From Robiginitomaculum_A sp036478535 (lineage in GTDB: Bacteria; Pseudomonadota; Alphaproteobacteria; Caulobacterales; Maricaulaceae), in assembly GCA_965224735.1 (NCBI GenBank), contig OZ245059.1, positions 248,001-312,000 of the forward strand: 64,000 nt of DNA, read 5' to 3'. This document shows, piece by piece, positions 32,122 to 41,559 of this stretch. Position 1 is the first letter of the stretch. The number at the start of each line of letters is the position of its first letter. A program made the translations under genes and the position numbers. Under the pieces are notes generated by a model. That model was not told where the DNA came from. It searched no databases and worked only from the letters and a program-made list of their open reading frames with translations.

Positions 32122-34413
32122 ATGGTTAAAAAAGCAAGGTTTGTGGTAGGGCTAATCGGAGCGTTTTCTCTTTCCGCTTGCGGGGGCAAGACGAAACTAG
32201 ATAACGAGACACAGTCAGTGATCGGAACAATAAAGTCTGGTGATTTAACTGCGGCTATTATTCACTCCAACCCCGCCCTATCAGGCCCCTCTCTCTCTAA
32301 ACCACGAATATCTCCAGATGGCACGATGGTCACCGTGCTGCAAGGCCGTACTGATGATGCCAAGCAACAAGATTTATGGGTCTATGATTTAAAGACAGGT
32401 GTAGGCAGGCGCCTTGTCAGCTCCACAGATTTACTGGGCGCACCAGAAGTTCTCTCGGCAGAGGAAAAAAATAGGCGTGAGCGCGCCCGCGAGATGGGTG
32501 AAGGTATCGTCTCATATTCTTGGGACAAAAAGGGCGAACAAATATTATTTCCGCTAGGCGGTGATGTCTATTTATATAATTTGAAAACGGCAAAAGCGAC
32601 ACAAATCACCAATACAGAAGGCTTTGAAACTGATGCCCGTATATCAAATTCAGGAAATTTCATTACTTATGTACGCGGGAATGAGCTTTACATTAACGGC
32701 GATAAAATCAATGGGAAGAACGGGGAGAAACGTCTTAGCTTTGGTGCGAAAAATTTCATTAGAAACGCAACGGCCAGCTTTGTTGTCCAAGAAGAACTAG
32801 GCCGTACAACAGGATACTGGCTCAGCCCGACCGAAACGCATATTGTCTATAGCCAAATTGACGAAAGCAAAATAGCCATTGAAGAGCGCATTGAATTTAG
32901 CGCAGACGGCATCAAAAATATTGCCCAGCGTTACCCATTCGCAGGCACGGAAAATGCAAGCCTAAAACTTGCAATAAAGCCGCTCTTGGGCGGGGAAACT
33001 GTTTGGGCAGATCTTGGCGATAACTCAGATATTTATTTAGCGCGCGTTTATTGGAGTGAAAACGGGCAACATCTTTACGCTGGTATTTTATCGCGTAATC
33101 AAAAGTCTTTTAAAATGCTCGATATTGATCCCGCCACAGGTAAAAATCGCCTCGTATTTGAAGACACGAGTGAAACTTGGATAAATGTACTTGGCGGATT
33201 TACGGCGTTAAAAGATGGGAGTTTTCTCTGGCACAGTGAGCGGAGTGGTTTTGGTCATATCTATCGCTATCAAGGGATTGGGAAGCCGCCCGTACAAATC
33301 ACCAAAGGCAATTGGCCCGTCACAAATGTAAATTGCGTTGATGAAGCCGAAAAGAAAATTTATTTTACCGCTTGGCAAGATAACCCTCTTGAGCGCCAAA
33401 TTTACAGCATTGGATTTGACGGCAATAACATGGAGCAACTCTCCCAAGGAGCAGGCGTACATAATGCTAGTTTTTCAAAAAATTGCGCCGCCTATATCGA
33501 AACGTTTTCAACAAAGATAACGCCGCCGCAAACTCGTGCTTTTGATAATAAAGGCAACCCGCTTATCTGGCTTAATAAAAATAAATTGGACGAAAACCAT
33601 CCTTATGCCCCCTATATGAGGTCTCATATAAAACCTGATTTTGGTGTTTTGAAAGCCCCGGATGGATCACCGCTCCACTATATAATGTATAAACCAACAA
33701 ACATAAAACAAGGAGAAAAGCGCCCTGCGATAACCATCGTTTATGCAGGTCCTAGGGCTCAGAGCGTACGTAATAATTGGAATCGTAACATTTGGCTCGC
33801 GCAATTATTCGCTGATAACGGGTTTGTCGTTTTTCAAATAGATGGGCGCGGCACAGCCAATCGCGGCACTGACTTTGAAAACCATCTATACCGCGCTTTG
33901 GGTAAAGCAGAAATCACAGACCAGATAATCGGTGCCGAATTTTTAAAATCTCTTCCTTATGTGGATGGGGATAATATGGGAATTTATGGCTGGTCCTATG
34001 GCGGCTATATGACCTTGCACATGTTAGCGCAAACGAATTTATATAAGGCAGGTGTATCTGGCGCGCCCGTCACCGATTGGGCCCTTTATGATACAGCCTA
34101 TACGGAACGATATCTAGGCGACCCACGCACCGACAATGCGAACTATACCAAAGGGGCTTATGAAGACGCATCCATATTTGCCCATATAGAGGGGTTAACA
34201 GAGCCGTTTTTGCTCATTCATGGTATGGCGGATGACAATGTTGTCTTTCGTCATTCGATAAAACTCATGGGAGAAATGCAAAAACTGGGACGGCACAATA
34301 TGCAGATTATGACCTATCCAGGCGAAAAACACAGTTTTCGAGCGCCCGAAAACCAAACTCACAGAGATCAACAAATTTTGGAGTTCTTCATTAATGAACT
34401 TGGCGATAAGTAA
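32122..34413 (+). CDS. S9 family peptidase (DPP-IV-like), lipoprotein
   Basis: 763 residues. An N-terminal signal with lipobox LSAC (GAFSLSACGGK) predicts attachment to a membrane after export. The middle is a DPP-IV beta-propeller (PRISPDGTMVTVLQGR, YSWDKKGEQILFPLGGDVY, FVVQEELGRTTGYW with the EE-type N-terminus-binding motif). The C-terminal hydrolase has Ser625 in GWSYGGYMT, Asp704 in GMADDNVVF and His737 in GEKHSFRAP. Such enzymes remove X-Pro or X-Ala dipeptides from peptide N-termini. ATG 32122 follows aaaggaaagacc. It occupies the place where many relatives have ubiE ahead of ubiB. Confidence 0.92.
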   Translation: MVKKARFVVGLIGAFSLSACGGKTKLDNETQSVIGTIKSGDLTAAIIHSNPALSGPSLSKPRISPDGTMVTVLQGRTDDAKQQDLWVYDLKTGVGRRLVSSTDLLGAPEVLSAEEKNRRERAREMGEGIVSYSWDKKGEQILFPLGGDVYLYNLKTAKATQITNTEGFETDARISNSGNFITYVRGNELYINGDKINGKNGEKRLSFGAKNFIRNATASFVVQEELGRTTGYWLSPTETHIVYSQIDESKIAIEERIEFSADGIKNIAQRYPFAGTENASLKLAIKPLLGGETVWADLGDNSDIYLARVYWSENGQHLYAGILSRNQKSFKMLDIDPATGKNRLVFEDTSETWINVLGGFTALKDGSFLWHSERSGFGHIYRYQGIGKPPVQITKGNWPVTNVNCVDEAEKKIYFTAWQDNPLERQIYSIGFDGNNMEQLSQGAGVHNASFSKNCAAYIETFSTKITPPQTRAFDNKGNPLIWLNKNKLDENHPYAPYMRSHIKPDFGVLKAPDGSPLHYIMYKPTNIKQGEKRPAITIVYAGPRAQSVRNNWNRNIWLAQLFADNGFVVFQIDGRGTANRGTDFENHLYRALGKAEITDQIIGAEFLKSLPYVDGDNMGIYGWSYGGYMTLHMLAQTNLYKAGVSGAPVTDWALYDTAYTERYLGDPRTDNANYTKGAYEDASIFAHIEGLTEPFLLIHGMADDNVVFRHSIKLMGEMQKLGRHNMQIMTYPGEKHSFRAPENQTHRDQQILEFFINELGDK

Positions 34414-34553
34414 GAGCTTATTAAGGATAGTTTTTCATGAAAACGACATACAAAAAACCTTACAAAACGGTCAAGCTTGCACGACAGAAAAATTAAAAAG
34501 TTTACGGTAAAACGCCTCTCGCTTTCCGCAATTTTATAGTTTAAAAAACGCCC

Positions 34554-36116
34554 ATGTTTAAAACATTGGCAACATTTTTTAGGCTTTTTCGCACTGGGTT
34601 TATACTGGCGCGCCATGATGCACTTGTCCCAGCAGAATATGCAGAAAATGTGCCGTGGATTGTGCGTTTTATTGGCTGGTTTTCGCGGCTATTCGCCATT
34701 AAAAACCGCGCTAAGAACCCAGGCGAGCGCTTTGCAATAGCACTTGAGGAGTTGGGACCCGCCTATATTAAATTTGGCCAAATTCTTTCTACCCGTTCCG
34801 ACATGCTTGATCCAGAATTTGCCCGTGGCCTTGCGCGCCTTAAAGACAAAGTGCCGCCATTCCCTATGGCTCTCTCTGAGGAGCGCATCAAAAAAGAATT
34901 TGGTAAAAAATGGCAAGATATTTTCAAAAAACTCTCGCAACCCGTCGCCGCGGCTTCTGTGGCCCAGGTTCACAAAGCAACATTGAAATTTGGCGAAGTG
35001 GTAGCCGTGAAAATTTTGCGCCCCAACATTCATACTTTTATGGCAAAAGATATTGATACATTGCGTATGGTGGCAGAGCTTGCCGAGCGCTTTGCGCCCT
35101 CGCTTAAGCGTCTTAGCCCGACAGTCTTTGTCGAAACAGCGGCGCGCGCCGTTATGCTTGAGCTTGACTTACGGCTTGAAGCAGCTGCAGCCAGCGAGCT
35201 TAGCGAAGTGGCGAGTGAAACTGGACTGTTCCGCGTTCCCAATATTCATTGGAATTTGACTGGAAAAACAGTATTAGTGCAAGAATGGATAGACGGCACG
35301 GCACTTTCCAGTGACGCCATAATGACTGACAGAAAAATTGACCGCAAAGCCTTAGCTATAAAAATTATTCAAAGCTTTCTAAGCTGTGCTTTTGATTATG
35401 GCGTTTTTCACGCTGACATGCATGAAGGTAATTTGATCGTCGATAAATACGGCCAACTCGTTCTTTTAGACTTTGGCATTTTAGGGAGGTTAAGCTCTGC
35501 TGAACAGCGTTTTCACGCCGAAATATTATATGGATTTTTAGAGCGGGATTATCTGCGTATTGCTGAAATTCATTTCGAAGCTGGGTATGTCCCAAAACAC
35601 CACACCATAGAAGATTTTGCTTCCGCCCTTAGGGCTGTAGGTGAGCCTATCTTTGGCAAAACATCTAGTGATGTATCTATGTCTAAAGTGTTATTACATC
35701 TTTTTGAAATTACCGAAATTTTTAGCATGAAAATGCAACCCCAACTTATCATGTTGCAAAAAACTATGATGCAGGCCGAGGGAGTTGCCCGCCGCCTTGA
35801 TCCAAATTTTGATATGTGGAGCGCATCTCGTCCCGTAGTCGAACAAAGCCTGCGCCGAGAACTTGGGTTTGAGGGACGTATTTCTGACTTTTTCTATAAT
35901 CTACGCCAGGCTGAAAAAACCCTTAAAGCCATGCCTGAAGCCGTCGGTAATATGGCCGCGCTTGCAAAATCTTGGCAAAGCGGTAAAATTGATTTATCCG
36001 TGCGCGGTAACAGCGCCGCAAAACCAAACACACACACCCTGTTTAAAAGGTTTGCGTGGGTCGCCATTGGCGGTGTAATAACACTTGCTGGTATTTGGGC
36101 CGCTAACCAGTTTTAG
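34554..36116 (+). CDS. ubiB: Ubiquinone biosynthesis kinase-like protein UbiB
   Basis: 520 residues of the ABC1/ADCK atypical kinase family. YIKFGQILSTRSDMLDPEFA carries the KxGQ signature, AAASVAQVHKA the A-rich loop, AVKILRP the lysine, FHADMHEGNLIVD the HAD-x-H-x-G-N catalytic block, and LLDFGILGRL the metal-binding DFG. The C-terminus ends in a membrane helix (FAWVAIGGVITLAGIWAA). UbiB is required for aerobic ubiquinone synthesis. coaBC follows 39 bp later. The gene usually next to it, ubiE, is not in this window. Confidence 0.95.
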   Translation: MFKTLATFFRLFRTGFILARHDALVPAEYAENVPWIVRFIGWFSRLFAIKNRAKNPGERFAIALEELGPAYIKFGQILSTRSDMLDPEFARGLARLKDKVPPFPMALSEERIKKEFGKKWQDIFKKLSQPVAAASVAQVHKATLKFGEVVAVKILRPNIHTFMAKDIDTLRMVAELAERFAPSLKRLSPTVFVETAARAVMLELDLRLEAAAASELSEVASETGLFRVPNIHWNLTGKTVLVQEWIDGTALSSDAIMTDRKIDRKALAIKIIQSFLSCAFDYGVFHADMHEGNLIVDKYGQLVLLDFGILGRLSSAEQRFHAEILYGFLERDYLRIAEIHFEAGYVPKHHTIEDFASALRAVGEPIFGKTSSDVSMSKVLLHLFEITEIFSMKMQPQLIMLQKTMMQAEGVARRLDPNFDMWSASRPVVEQSLRRELGFEGRISDFFYNLRQAEKTLKAMPEAVGNMAALAKSWQSGKIDLSVRGNSAAKPNTHTLFKRFAWVAIGGVITLAGIWAANQF

Positions 36117-36155
36117 ACTTTTGTGTAAGAAGGCTCGTATGTTAAGGTAGTGCAA

Positions 36156-37364
36156 ATGACACAAAAAAACGTGCTCTTGATTATCGGTGGCGGCATAGCG
36201 GCGTTTAAAGCGCTCTTGCTTATCCGGCTGCTCTCAAAGCGCGGTATAAAAACTGTTTCCATAGTCACTAAAGACGGACAAAAATTTGTTACACCTCTCT
36301 CTGTTGGCGCACTTTCGGGAGAGCGGGTTTATACGGATTTGTTTTCATTATCAGATGAGTCTGAAATGGGTCACATTGAGCTATCACGAAGCGCCGATCT
36401 TATTTGTGTTGTTCCAGCGACTGCGGATTTAATGGCTAAGGCCGCCAATGGGCTTGCTGGCGATCTTGCAAGCACAACTTTGCTGGCAACGGACAAGCGC
36501 GTTCTTTACGCACCCGCTATGAATGTGCGTATGTGGGAACATGAAGCAACAAAACGGAATATAGAAATTTTACGCACGCGTAGCGCTCTTTTTGTTGGGC
36601 CAAAGGAAGGCGAAATGGCCTGCGGTGAATTTGGCTTTGGCCGCATGGCAGAGCCCGAAGAAATAGCGGACGCTATTGTAAAAGCATTGACAGGCAAGAC
36701 CCAGCTTGATGAGTTGGCCGCAAAGTCAATGGCTGGGAAACATGTGCTCATTACAGCTGGCCCCACCCGAGAGCCTATTGACCCAGTACGCTATTTTTCA
36801 AACTACTCATCAGGAAAACAAGGCTATGCCATTGCACGCGCTTGCGCGCAACTTGGTGCAAAAGTTAGCTTGGTTTCTGGCCCCGTTGCCTTACAAACGC
36901 CAGTAAGTGTTGATATTATTAAGGTCGAGACAGCAAAGGAAATGCTTAAAGCGTGTGAGAGTGCTTTGCCTGCTGATGTTTTTGTTTCAGTCGCGGCTGT
37001 AGCAGATTGGAGGCCTTTGCACACATCAAACAAGAAAATAAAAAAAGATGGGGGCGCGCTCTCATCTTTAAGACTTGAAGAAAATCCAGATATTTTAAAA
37101 ACGCTTTCCGCTCATAAAAAACGGCCTAAGCTCGTTGTGGGTTTTGCCGCCGAAACAAACGATGTTACTGCGCATGCGCAAGTAAAATTAAAAAAGAAAA
37201 AATGTGACTGGATCATTGCAAATGATGTATCAGGGGATGTCATGGGAGGCGATGAAAATACAATGATTATTGTAACTGATAAACAAGTAGAAAAATGGCC
37301 GCTTATGAGTAAACAAAGAGCTGCGGAAAAACTGGCGAACACAATAGCAAGGACTTTAATATGA
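36156..37364 (+). CDS. coaBC: Bifunctional PPC decarboxylase / PPC synthetase
   Basis: 402 residues. The N-terminal CoaC flavoprotein half has GGGIAAFKALLLIRLL, ELSRSADLICVVPATADLMAKAANG and the PAMN signature in APAMNVRMWEH; the C-terminal CoaB half has ITAGPTREPIDPVRYFSNYSSGKQG and SVAAVADW. Together they convert phosphopantothenate and cysteine to phosphopantetheine in coenzyme A synthesis. ATG 36156 has AAGG at a proper distance; a GTG at 36150 does not. Its stop overlaps the next gene by 4 bp. Confidence 0.95.
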   Translation: MTQKNVLLIIGGGIAAFKALLLIRLLSKRGIKTVSIVTKDGQKFVTPLSVGALSGERVYTDLFSLSDESEMGHIELSRSADLICVVPATADLMAKAANGLAGDLASTTLLATDKRVLYAPAMNVRMWEHEATKRNIEILRTRSALFVGPKEGEMACGEFGFGRMAEPEEIADAIVKALTGKTQLDELAAKSMAGKHVLITAGPTREPIDPVRYFSNYSSGKQGYAIARACAQLGAKVSLVSGPVALQTPVSVDIIKVETAKEMLKACESALPADVFVSVAAVADWRPLHTSNKKIKKDGGALSSLRLEENPDILKTLSAHKKRPKLVVGFAAETNDVTAHAQVKLKKKKCDWIIANDVSGDVMGGDENTMIIVTDKQVEKWPLMSKQRAAEKLANTIARTLI

Positions 37365-37867
37365 AAAATTTTCTCCTAGGATTTAGCGTTCTTTTTTGCA
37401 ACGCACTTTTCGGAATATCCGCTCTTGCTGATGACAATATAGCTAATTGCGAAATCGTAATTATGAAAAAAATTACCCCTGATGAAATACAAAATTCTGC
37501 GCCGCTCATTGCAACATATATGCCTGCAGAAGATTTTATCTTCTCCGTTTTTGATGCCAAACTAGGTCATTTAAAAACGGTTTACGGTAGCCCAATTAGA
37601 GCCCTTATGTGCACCCGCTCTAATGTTCTGCCAACTGAATTTGATATTAAGCTTATCAAAACTGGCGTGCCGTTGTTTTTATCACAAAATTTTGATTCCA
37701 AAGACAGTGCATTTATGGCAATTCAAAAAAATGATGGTGAGTTCACATACGATTACTCTGGTCCAGATTTAAATAAGGACGAAAAAAATATTTTGAAAGC
37801 GCAATTTATAGCACTCAATCAAGAGTATAAAAAAAGCCCAAAGGATAGCAAAAATGATGACGAATAA
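37361..37867 (+). CDS. Secreted protein of unknown function
   Basis: 168 residues, no family recognised. A signal peptide is clear (MKNFLLGFSVLFCNALFGISALA, cleavage probably after ALA). The mature part has two cysteines (ANCEIV and LMCTRS) that could form a disulfide, and a lysine- and aspartate-rich tail (KKSPKDSKNDDE). It overlaps coaBC by 4 bp and dut by 14 bp, so it is read as a translationally coupled member of the ubiB-coaBC-dut operon. A periplasmic protein within this cytoplasmic-enzyme operon is unusual. Confidence 0.7.
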   Translation: MKNFLLGFSVLFCNALFGISALADDNIANCEIVIMKKITPDEIQNSAPLIATYMPAEDFIFSVFDAKLGHLKTVYGSPIRALMCTRSNVLPTEFDIKLIKTGVPLFLSQNFDSKDSAFMAIQKNDGEFTYDYSGPDLNKDEKNILKAQFIALNQEYKKSPKDSKNDDE

Positions 37868-38312
37868 GGTAAAAATTGAATTAAAGCGCCTTGAAAACTT
37901 CGGCGATATTGCCTTGCCTGCTTATGAAACTGATCTTGCTGCAGGCGTAGATTTAAGAGCAGCGATAGATACACCAATTACTTTAGCCGCTGAAGAGCGC
38001 ACATTAATTGCGACGGGTTTTGCTCTGGCATTGCCCGCTGGCTATGAAGCTCAAATTCGCCCGCGCTCTGGCCTTGCTTATAAGCATGGTATCAGCGTTG
38101 TTAATTCACCAGGCACTATTGACTCTGACTATAGAGGCGAAGTAAAAATTCTTTTGATAAATCACGGGACAGATAATTTTGTGATTAATAGAGGTGATCG
38201 CATCGCCCAAATGGTTGTCGCGCCCGTCACGCAAGCGGATTTTCATATTGTAGAGAGTCTGCCTGAGACAAAACGCGGCGCAGGTGGATATGGGTCAACA
38301 GGGGTGAAATAA
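37854..38312 (+). CDS. dut: dUTP diphosphatase
   Basis: 152 residues with all five trimeric dUTPase motifs: AAGVDLRAAI, RPRSGLAYKHGI, GTIDSDYRGEVKILLINHG, RGDRIAQMVVAPV and the P-loop-like RGAGGYGSTG at the C-terminus. It hydrolyses dUTP to dUMP and pyrophosphate, which keeps uracil out of DNA and feeds thymidylate synthase; Dcd at 1718 supplies its substrate. Tandem ATG codons (37854 and 37857) are both usable. It overlaps the secreted unknown upstream. Confidence 0.96.
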   Translation: MMTNKVKIELKRLENFGDIALPAYETDLAAGVDLRAAIDTPITLAAEERTLIATGFALALPAGYEAQIRPRSGLAYKHGISVVNSPGTIDSDYRGEVKILLINHGTDNFVINRGDRIAQMVVAPVTQADFHIVESLPETKRGAGGYGSTGVK

Positions 38313-38343
38313 AAACTAATTTTTGGTTTTCTAGGTGAATAAT

Positions 38344-39282
38344 ATGAGTGCAGGACGCGGAAAAATATACAATTCAATTACGGATACAATCGGAGACACG
38401 CCGCTTGTCCAGTTTCCTAATTTGACGAAAGGTATGCGAGCCAAACTTCTCTATAAGCTAGAGTTTTTTAATCCTGGCGCCAGTGTTAAAGACCGAATTG
38501 CTCTGGCAATGATTGAGGATTTAGAGGCCAAAGGTAAGCTGAAAAAAGGCGGCACAATTGTGGAGTCAACATCTGGCAATACTGGGATTGGCCTCGCCCT
38601 CGTTGCGGCAGCTAAGGGCTATAATGCAATATTCACGATACCTGAGAGCATGTCGGCAGAACGCCGAAAATTGATGAAATTCCTGGGCGCAAAAATAATT
38701 TTAACTCCAGCAGCAGAAGGCATGCAAGGCGCTATCAAGCGTGCGAATAAAATCGTCAAGCAGCAGGAAAATACTGTACTGATAGGACAGTTTATAAACC
38801 CCGCAAACCTTGATGCGCATCGGCGCACTACGGGCCCCGAGATCTGGAATGACACAAATGGCAAGGTTGATATGCTCATTGCGGGAATTGGTACAGGCGG
38901 CACAATAACTGGAGCAGGCAGTTACCTACGGACAAAAAACCCAAATTTAAAACTCATTGGTCTGGAACCAAAAGGTAGTCCTTTTTTATCAAAAGGCGAG
39001 AAAGGGCCGCATATGATCCAAGGCATTGGCGCTGGGTTCAAGCCCGATGTGCTTGATGACAATCTTCTTGATGAAATCATTACGGTTGATAATGATACTG
39101 CTTTTGAAATGGCAAAACGCGCGGCCAAAACAGACGGCGTGCCTGTTGGTATTTCTTCTGGCGCAGCGATAGCAGCAAGTCTTGAATTGGGCGCACGCGC
39201 GGATATGGTTGGCAAGACAATCGTTACGATTATTCCTTCCTTTGCTGAGCGTTATATGTCCACGGCCCTTTTTGACGAGTAG
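38344..39282 (+). CDS. cysK: Cysteine synthase A
   Basis: 312 residues of a PLP-dependent O-acetylserine sulfhydrylase. The PLP lysine is in NPGASVKDRIAL, the substrate loop is STSGNTGIGLA, and the phosphate-binding glycine loop is GIGTGGTITGAG; GVPVGISSGAAIAA is near the C-terminus. It makes cysteine from O-acetylserine and sulfide. ATG 38344 was chosen because AGGTG precedes it by 6 nt; a GTG at 38335 would overlap that box. It is followed 5 bp later by moeB. Confidence 0.95.
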   Translation: MSAGRGKIYNSITDTIGDTPLVQFPNLTKGMRAKLLYKLEFFNPGASVKDRIALAMIEDLEAKGKLKKGGTIVESTSGNTGIGLALVAAAKGYNAIFTIPESMSAERRKLMKFLGAKIILTPAAEGMQGAIKRANKIVKQQENTVLIGQFINPANLDAHRRTTGPEIWNDTNGKVDMLIAGIGTGGTITGAGSYLRTKNPNLKLIGLEPKGSPFLSKGEKGPHMIQGIGAGFKPDVLDDNLLDEIITVDNDTAFEMAKRAAKTDGVPVGISSGAAIAASLELGARADMVGKTIVTIIPSFAERYMSTALFDE

Positions 39283-39287
39283 GCCTT

Positions 39288-40034
39288 ATGCAAAGAGATG
39301 AGCTTGAGCGTTATGCTCGCCAAATAATACTCAAAGAAGTTGGCGGCGCTGGTCAAGCGGCTTTAAGCCATGCAAACGTGTTACTTGTTGGTACTGGCGG
39401 CCTTGGCGGACCTGCTGGGCTGTATTTAGCAGCCGCTGGCGTAGGTCATATTGGACTTATTGATGAAGATGTTGTCGCGCTGTCAAACTTACATAGGCAA
39501 ATACAATTTAGAACCAGTGACGTCAATGCGTTGAAAACTAAAAGCATGAAAAACAGCATACTTAAGCTGAACCCACATATCAATGTGCGCGAATATCGCC
39601 ATAAAATAGACGTGGACAATGCTGAAAGTATTATCGCAGATTATGATATAGTTCTAGATGGCACAGATGATTTTGATACGCGGTTTTTAGTTAACGCCGT
39701 TTGCCTAAAAACAAAAATACCGCTTGTGAGCGGCGCGCTTGGCAGATTTGATGGCCAGCTTAGCGTTTTTAAAAATGATGGCAAAAGTGCTTGCTATCAG
39801 TGTTTTGTACCTATCGTCCCTACTAATATTGAGACGTGCTCTGCCGTTGGCATACTGGGAGCCCTTGCTGGTATCATTGGCTCTATGATGGCCATGGAAA
39901 CCATAAAAATAATTACGGGTGCAGGCACGCCGCTCTATGGCAAGTTATTTCTCTATGACGGGTTATCAGCCAGCAGCCGCACGATATCTTTACCAAAAGA
40001 TCCCGCCTGCCCCGCCTGCCTGCCTTGCCTGTAA
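39288..40034 (+). CDS. moeB: MoeB/ThiF family adenylyltransferase
   Basis: 248 residues of the E1-like superfamily. LLVGTGGLGGPAGLYLAAAGVG is the ATP-binding glycine loop, DLHRQ-like NLHRQIQF the arginine finger region, and DGTDDFDTRFLVNAVC the magnesium-binding aspartates. Zinc ligands are CYQC and CPAC near the end, and ETCSAVGILG holds the candidate catalytic cysteine. It adenylates the C-terminus of a ubiquitin-like sulfur carrier (MoaD or ThiS). The C-terminus is short and rich in CPA/CPC triplets from a local 9-bp reiteration, but the fold is complete. Confidence 0.88.
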   Translation: MQRDELERYARQIILKEVGGAGQAALSHANVLLVGTGGLGGPAGLYLAAAGVGHIGLIDEDVVALSNLHRQIQFRTSDVNALKTKSMKNSILKLNPHINVREYRHKIDVDNAESIIADYDIVLDGTDDFDTRFLVNAVCLKTKIPLVSGALGRFDGQLSVFKNDGKSACYQCFVPIVPTNIETCSAVGILGALAGIIGSMMAMETIKIITGAGTPLYGKLFLYDGLSASSRTISLPKDPACPACLPCL

Positions 40035-40066
40035 AATAAAGTCTAAAAAATAAAGCACAAAACAAA

Positions 40067-40107
40067 ACAACCTCCCTCCCAAGAGTGTGGCTTGGAAGGA
40101 AGGTTGT
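40067..40107 (+). terminator. 17-bp imperfect stem downstream of moeB
   Basis: acaacctccctcccaag (40067-40083) pairs with cttggaaggaaggttgt (40091-40107) at 15 of 17 positions around a 7-nt loop, 33 bp after the moeB stop. No U-run follows, so it may be Rho-assisted or an RNA-stabilising end. The remainder of 40108-40290 shows no gene. Confidence 0.55.
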
Positions 40108-40290
40108 CTCTAGTACAACACCATAAAGAGCTTGGGGGGTTCTAAAGGTCTTGTACGCGCCCAGTTAAAATCTACAGATAATAAAAATTTACAGACAATT
40201 GCTACAATCAATCGCCAAAGATACCAAAATGAGATATCCTTATTCGCTAGTATAGTAAAGGAATAAGTCTTATTTGCAATAGATATATGA

Positions 40291-40574
40291 TGTATATAAG
40301 TTCATGTGTTTTGAGACTCATCCGCCTTTTGGGTGTTTTGGATATAGGCCATTGGCGTTAATCTGGCAAGGGCGTGATGTGGTCTGTATGTGTTGTATTT
40401 TTCAACCGCCTTTTTTAGCTCGAACCGCATGGCTCCGATGCTGTCGGCCAGGAGGTCTCGGCGGTAATAGAACTCTTCTTTAAAGGTTCGGTTTCCACGC
40501 TCTACGCCGCCGTTATAGGTTGGCCTACTTGGCGGCAGGACGATGAGCGGGACGTTCAAATCTTTGCAGGCCTG
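40291..40574 (-). pseudogene. IS481-family integrase, C-terminal fragment (copy 2)
   Basis: Minus-strand reading gives LNVPLIVLPPSRPTYNGGVERGNRTF, then YYRRDLLADSIGAMRFEL and HHALARLTPMAYI up to a stop at 40302. The E in GGVERGN is the last residue of the DDE triad. It is nearly identical to the plus-strand fragment at 41066-41466. Its outer end (40291) resembles the TGTATA element terminus. Its inner side is cut by IS200 type a copy 2 at the codons for QAC. Confidence 0.85.
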
Positions 40575-41065
40575 ATGAATAACCCCGCCCCAAGGGGCGA
40601 GGTATCAAAAGAGTGTAAGTTGTTTATCACTGTGTAGTTTTGTATATTCTTTGCCTTGATTTTGGACGTAGCTTGTTATTGTGCTCTCATCTCCGTGACG
40701 CCCAACTGTGGATGCAAAATAACCATCACTCCAAAATTCTCCACCCCAAAGTGACTTTTTAACATGAGGACACAACCTAAATATCTCGCGTGGTGCGGTG
40801 ATACTTTTTATTACAGTGACCAACTTGGTCACTGTATAGGTCGGAACCGACTGTACCAAAAAATGAACATGGTCTTTATCCGTTCCAACCTCCAAACAAA
40901 CATCACGTAAAACTTCATCAACTTGGGGGTCAAAAACAGCACGCCTATATTTTGCGGGAAACACAAAATGGTAAAGAAGTATCGTTACGTTATGTCGTTT
41001 ATGGATATATTCGCTCACGCGAATATTCTACGCCGCAAGCGGCGAGGAATGAAACCCTAAAAAAG
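40575..41065 (-). mobile_element. IS200/IS605-type element, type a, copy 2
   Basis: This 491-bp copy carries both hairpin ends of the type a element. It is 30 bp shorter than copy 1: it has lost 33 bp inside tnpA and gained one codon. The right end adjoins IS481 copy 2; the left end adjoins the C-terminal half of IS481 copy 1 in the opposite direction, so the flanks are not one interrupted gene. Confidence 0.88.
40605..41018 (-). CDS. tnpA: IS200/IS605 TnpA, copy 2 (11-residue deletion)
   Basis: 137 residues. HVH in KDHVHFL and the tyrosine in TITSYVQNQ are kept. Compared with copy 1, EDRYQLKFLEI is missing before the HUH strand (DVCLEVGTDKDH), and a proline is inserted in ITAPREIF. The missing residues would form a core beta-strand, so activity is doubtful although the frame is open. 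The GTG start sits in the same hairpin loop as in copy 1. Confidence 0.85.
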   Translation of the reverse strand: MSEYIHKRHNVTILLYHFVFPAKYRRAVFDPQVDEVLRDVCLEVGTDKDHVHFLVQSVPTYTVTKLVTVIKSITAPREIFRLCPHVKKSLWGGEFWSDGYFASTVGRHGDESTITSYVQNQGKEYTKLHSDKQLTLF

Positions 41066-41466
41066 ATTCACACGCCAAGACGTCTTCTGCCAAGCGGTTC
41101 TTGGGGGAATTGATTGATAAAACACCCTTTACCATAAAATCCATACAGGTGGATGGCGGCTCGGAATTCATGGCAGAATTTGAACAGGCCTGTGAAGATG
41201 TAAACATTCCACTCATCGTCTTGCCGCCCAGCAGGCCAACCTATAACGGCGGCGCCGAGCGCGGAAACCGAACCTTTAAGGAAGAATTCTATTACAAAAG
41301 AGACCTCTTGGCTGACAGCATCGGAGCCATGAGATTTGAACTCCGAAAGGCGGTTGAAAAATACAACACATACAGATCACATCACGCCCTTGCAGGGCTA
41401 ACACCAATGGAGTATATCCCAAATACCCAAATGGCGGATGAGTCTCAAAACACATGAACCTATACA
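41066..41466 (+). pseudogene. IS481-family integrase, C-terminal half (copy 1)
   Basis: The frame enters from IS200 copy 2 as HAKTSSAKRFLGELIDKTPF, then IKSIQVDGGSEFMAEF (second catalytic D), PPSRPTYNGGAERGN (E) and HHALAGLTPMEYI, and stops at 41457. The element end follows at 41466 as ...TATACA, an inverted match to the TGTATA terminus at 43542. The missing N-terminal half lies at 42793-43398 on the minus strand, so the gene has been split and one half inverted. Confidence 0.88.
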
Positions 41467-41472
41467 TGCCGC

Positions 41473-41501
41473 TTGATTTCCAAAAATACTTAGTCTATAC
41501 G
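41473..41501 (+). promoter_or_regulatory. Candidate rpmE promoter next to IS481 end
   Basis: TTGATT (41473-41478) and TATACG (41496-41501) are separated by 17 bp. The IS481 terminus ends at 41466, six bases before the -35 box, so the promoter lies just outside the element. Confidence 0.5.
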
Positions 41502-41559
41502 CGCTTCTCGCGGGGGATCCCTTAAGCTTAAACCCGCGTGGCTAACACAGGAAAGTGAA

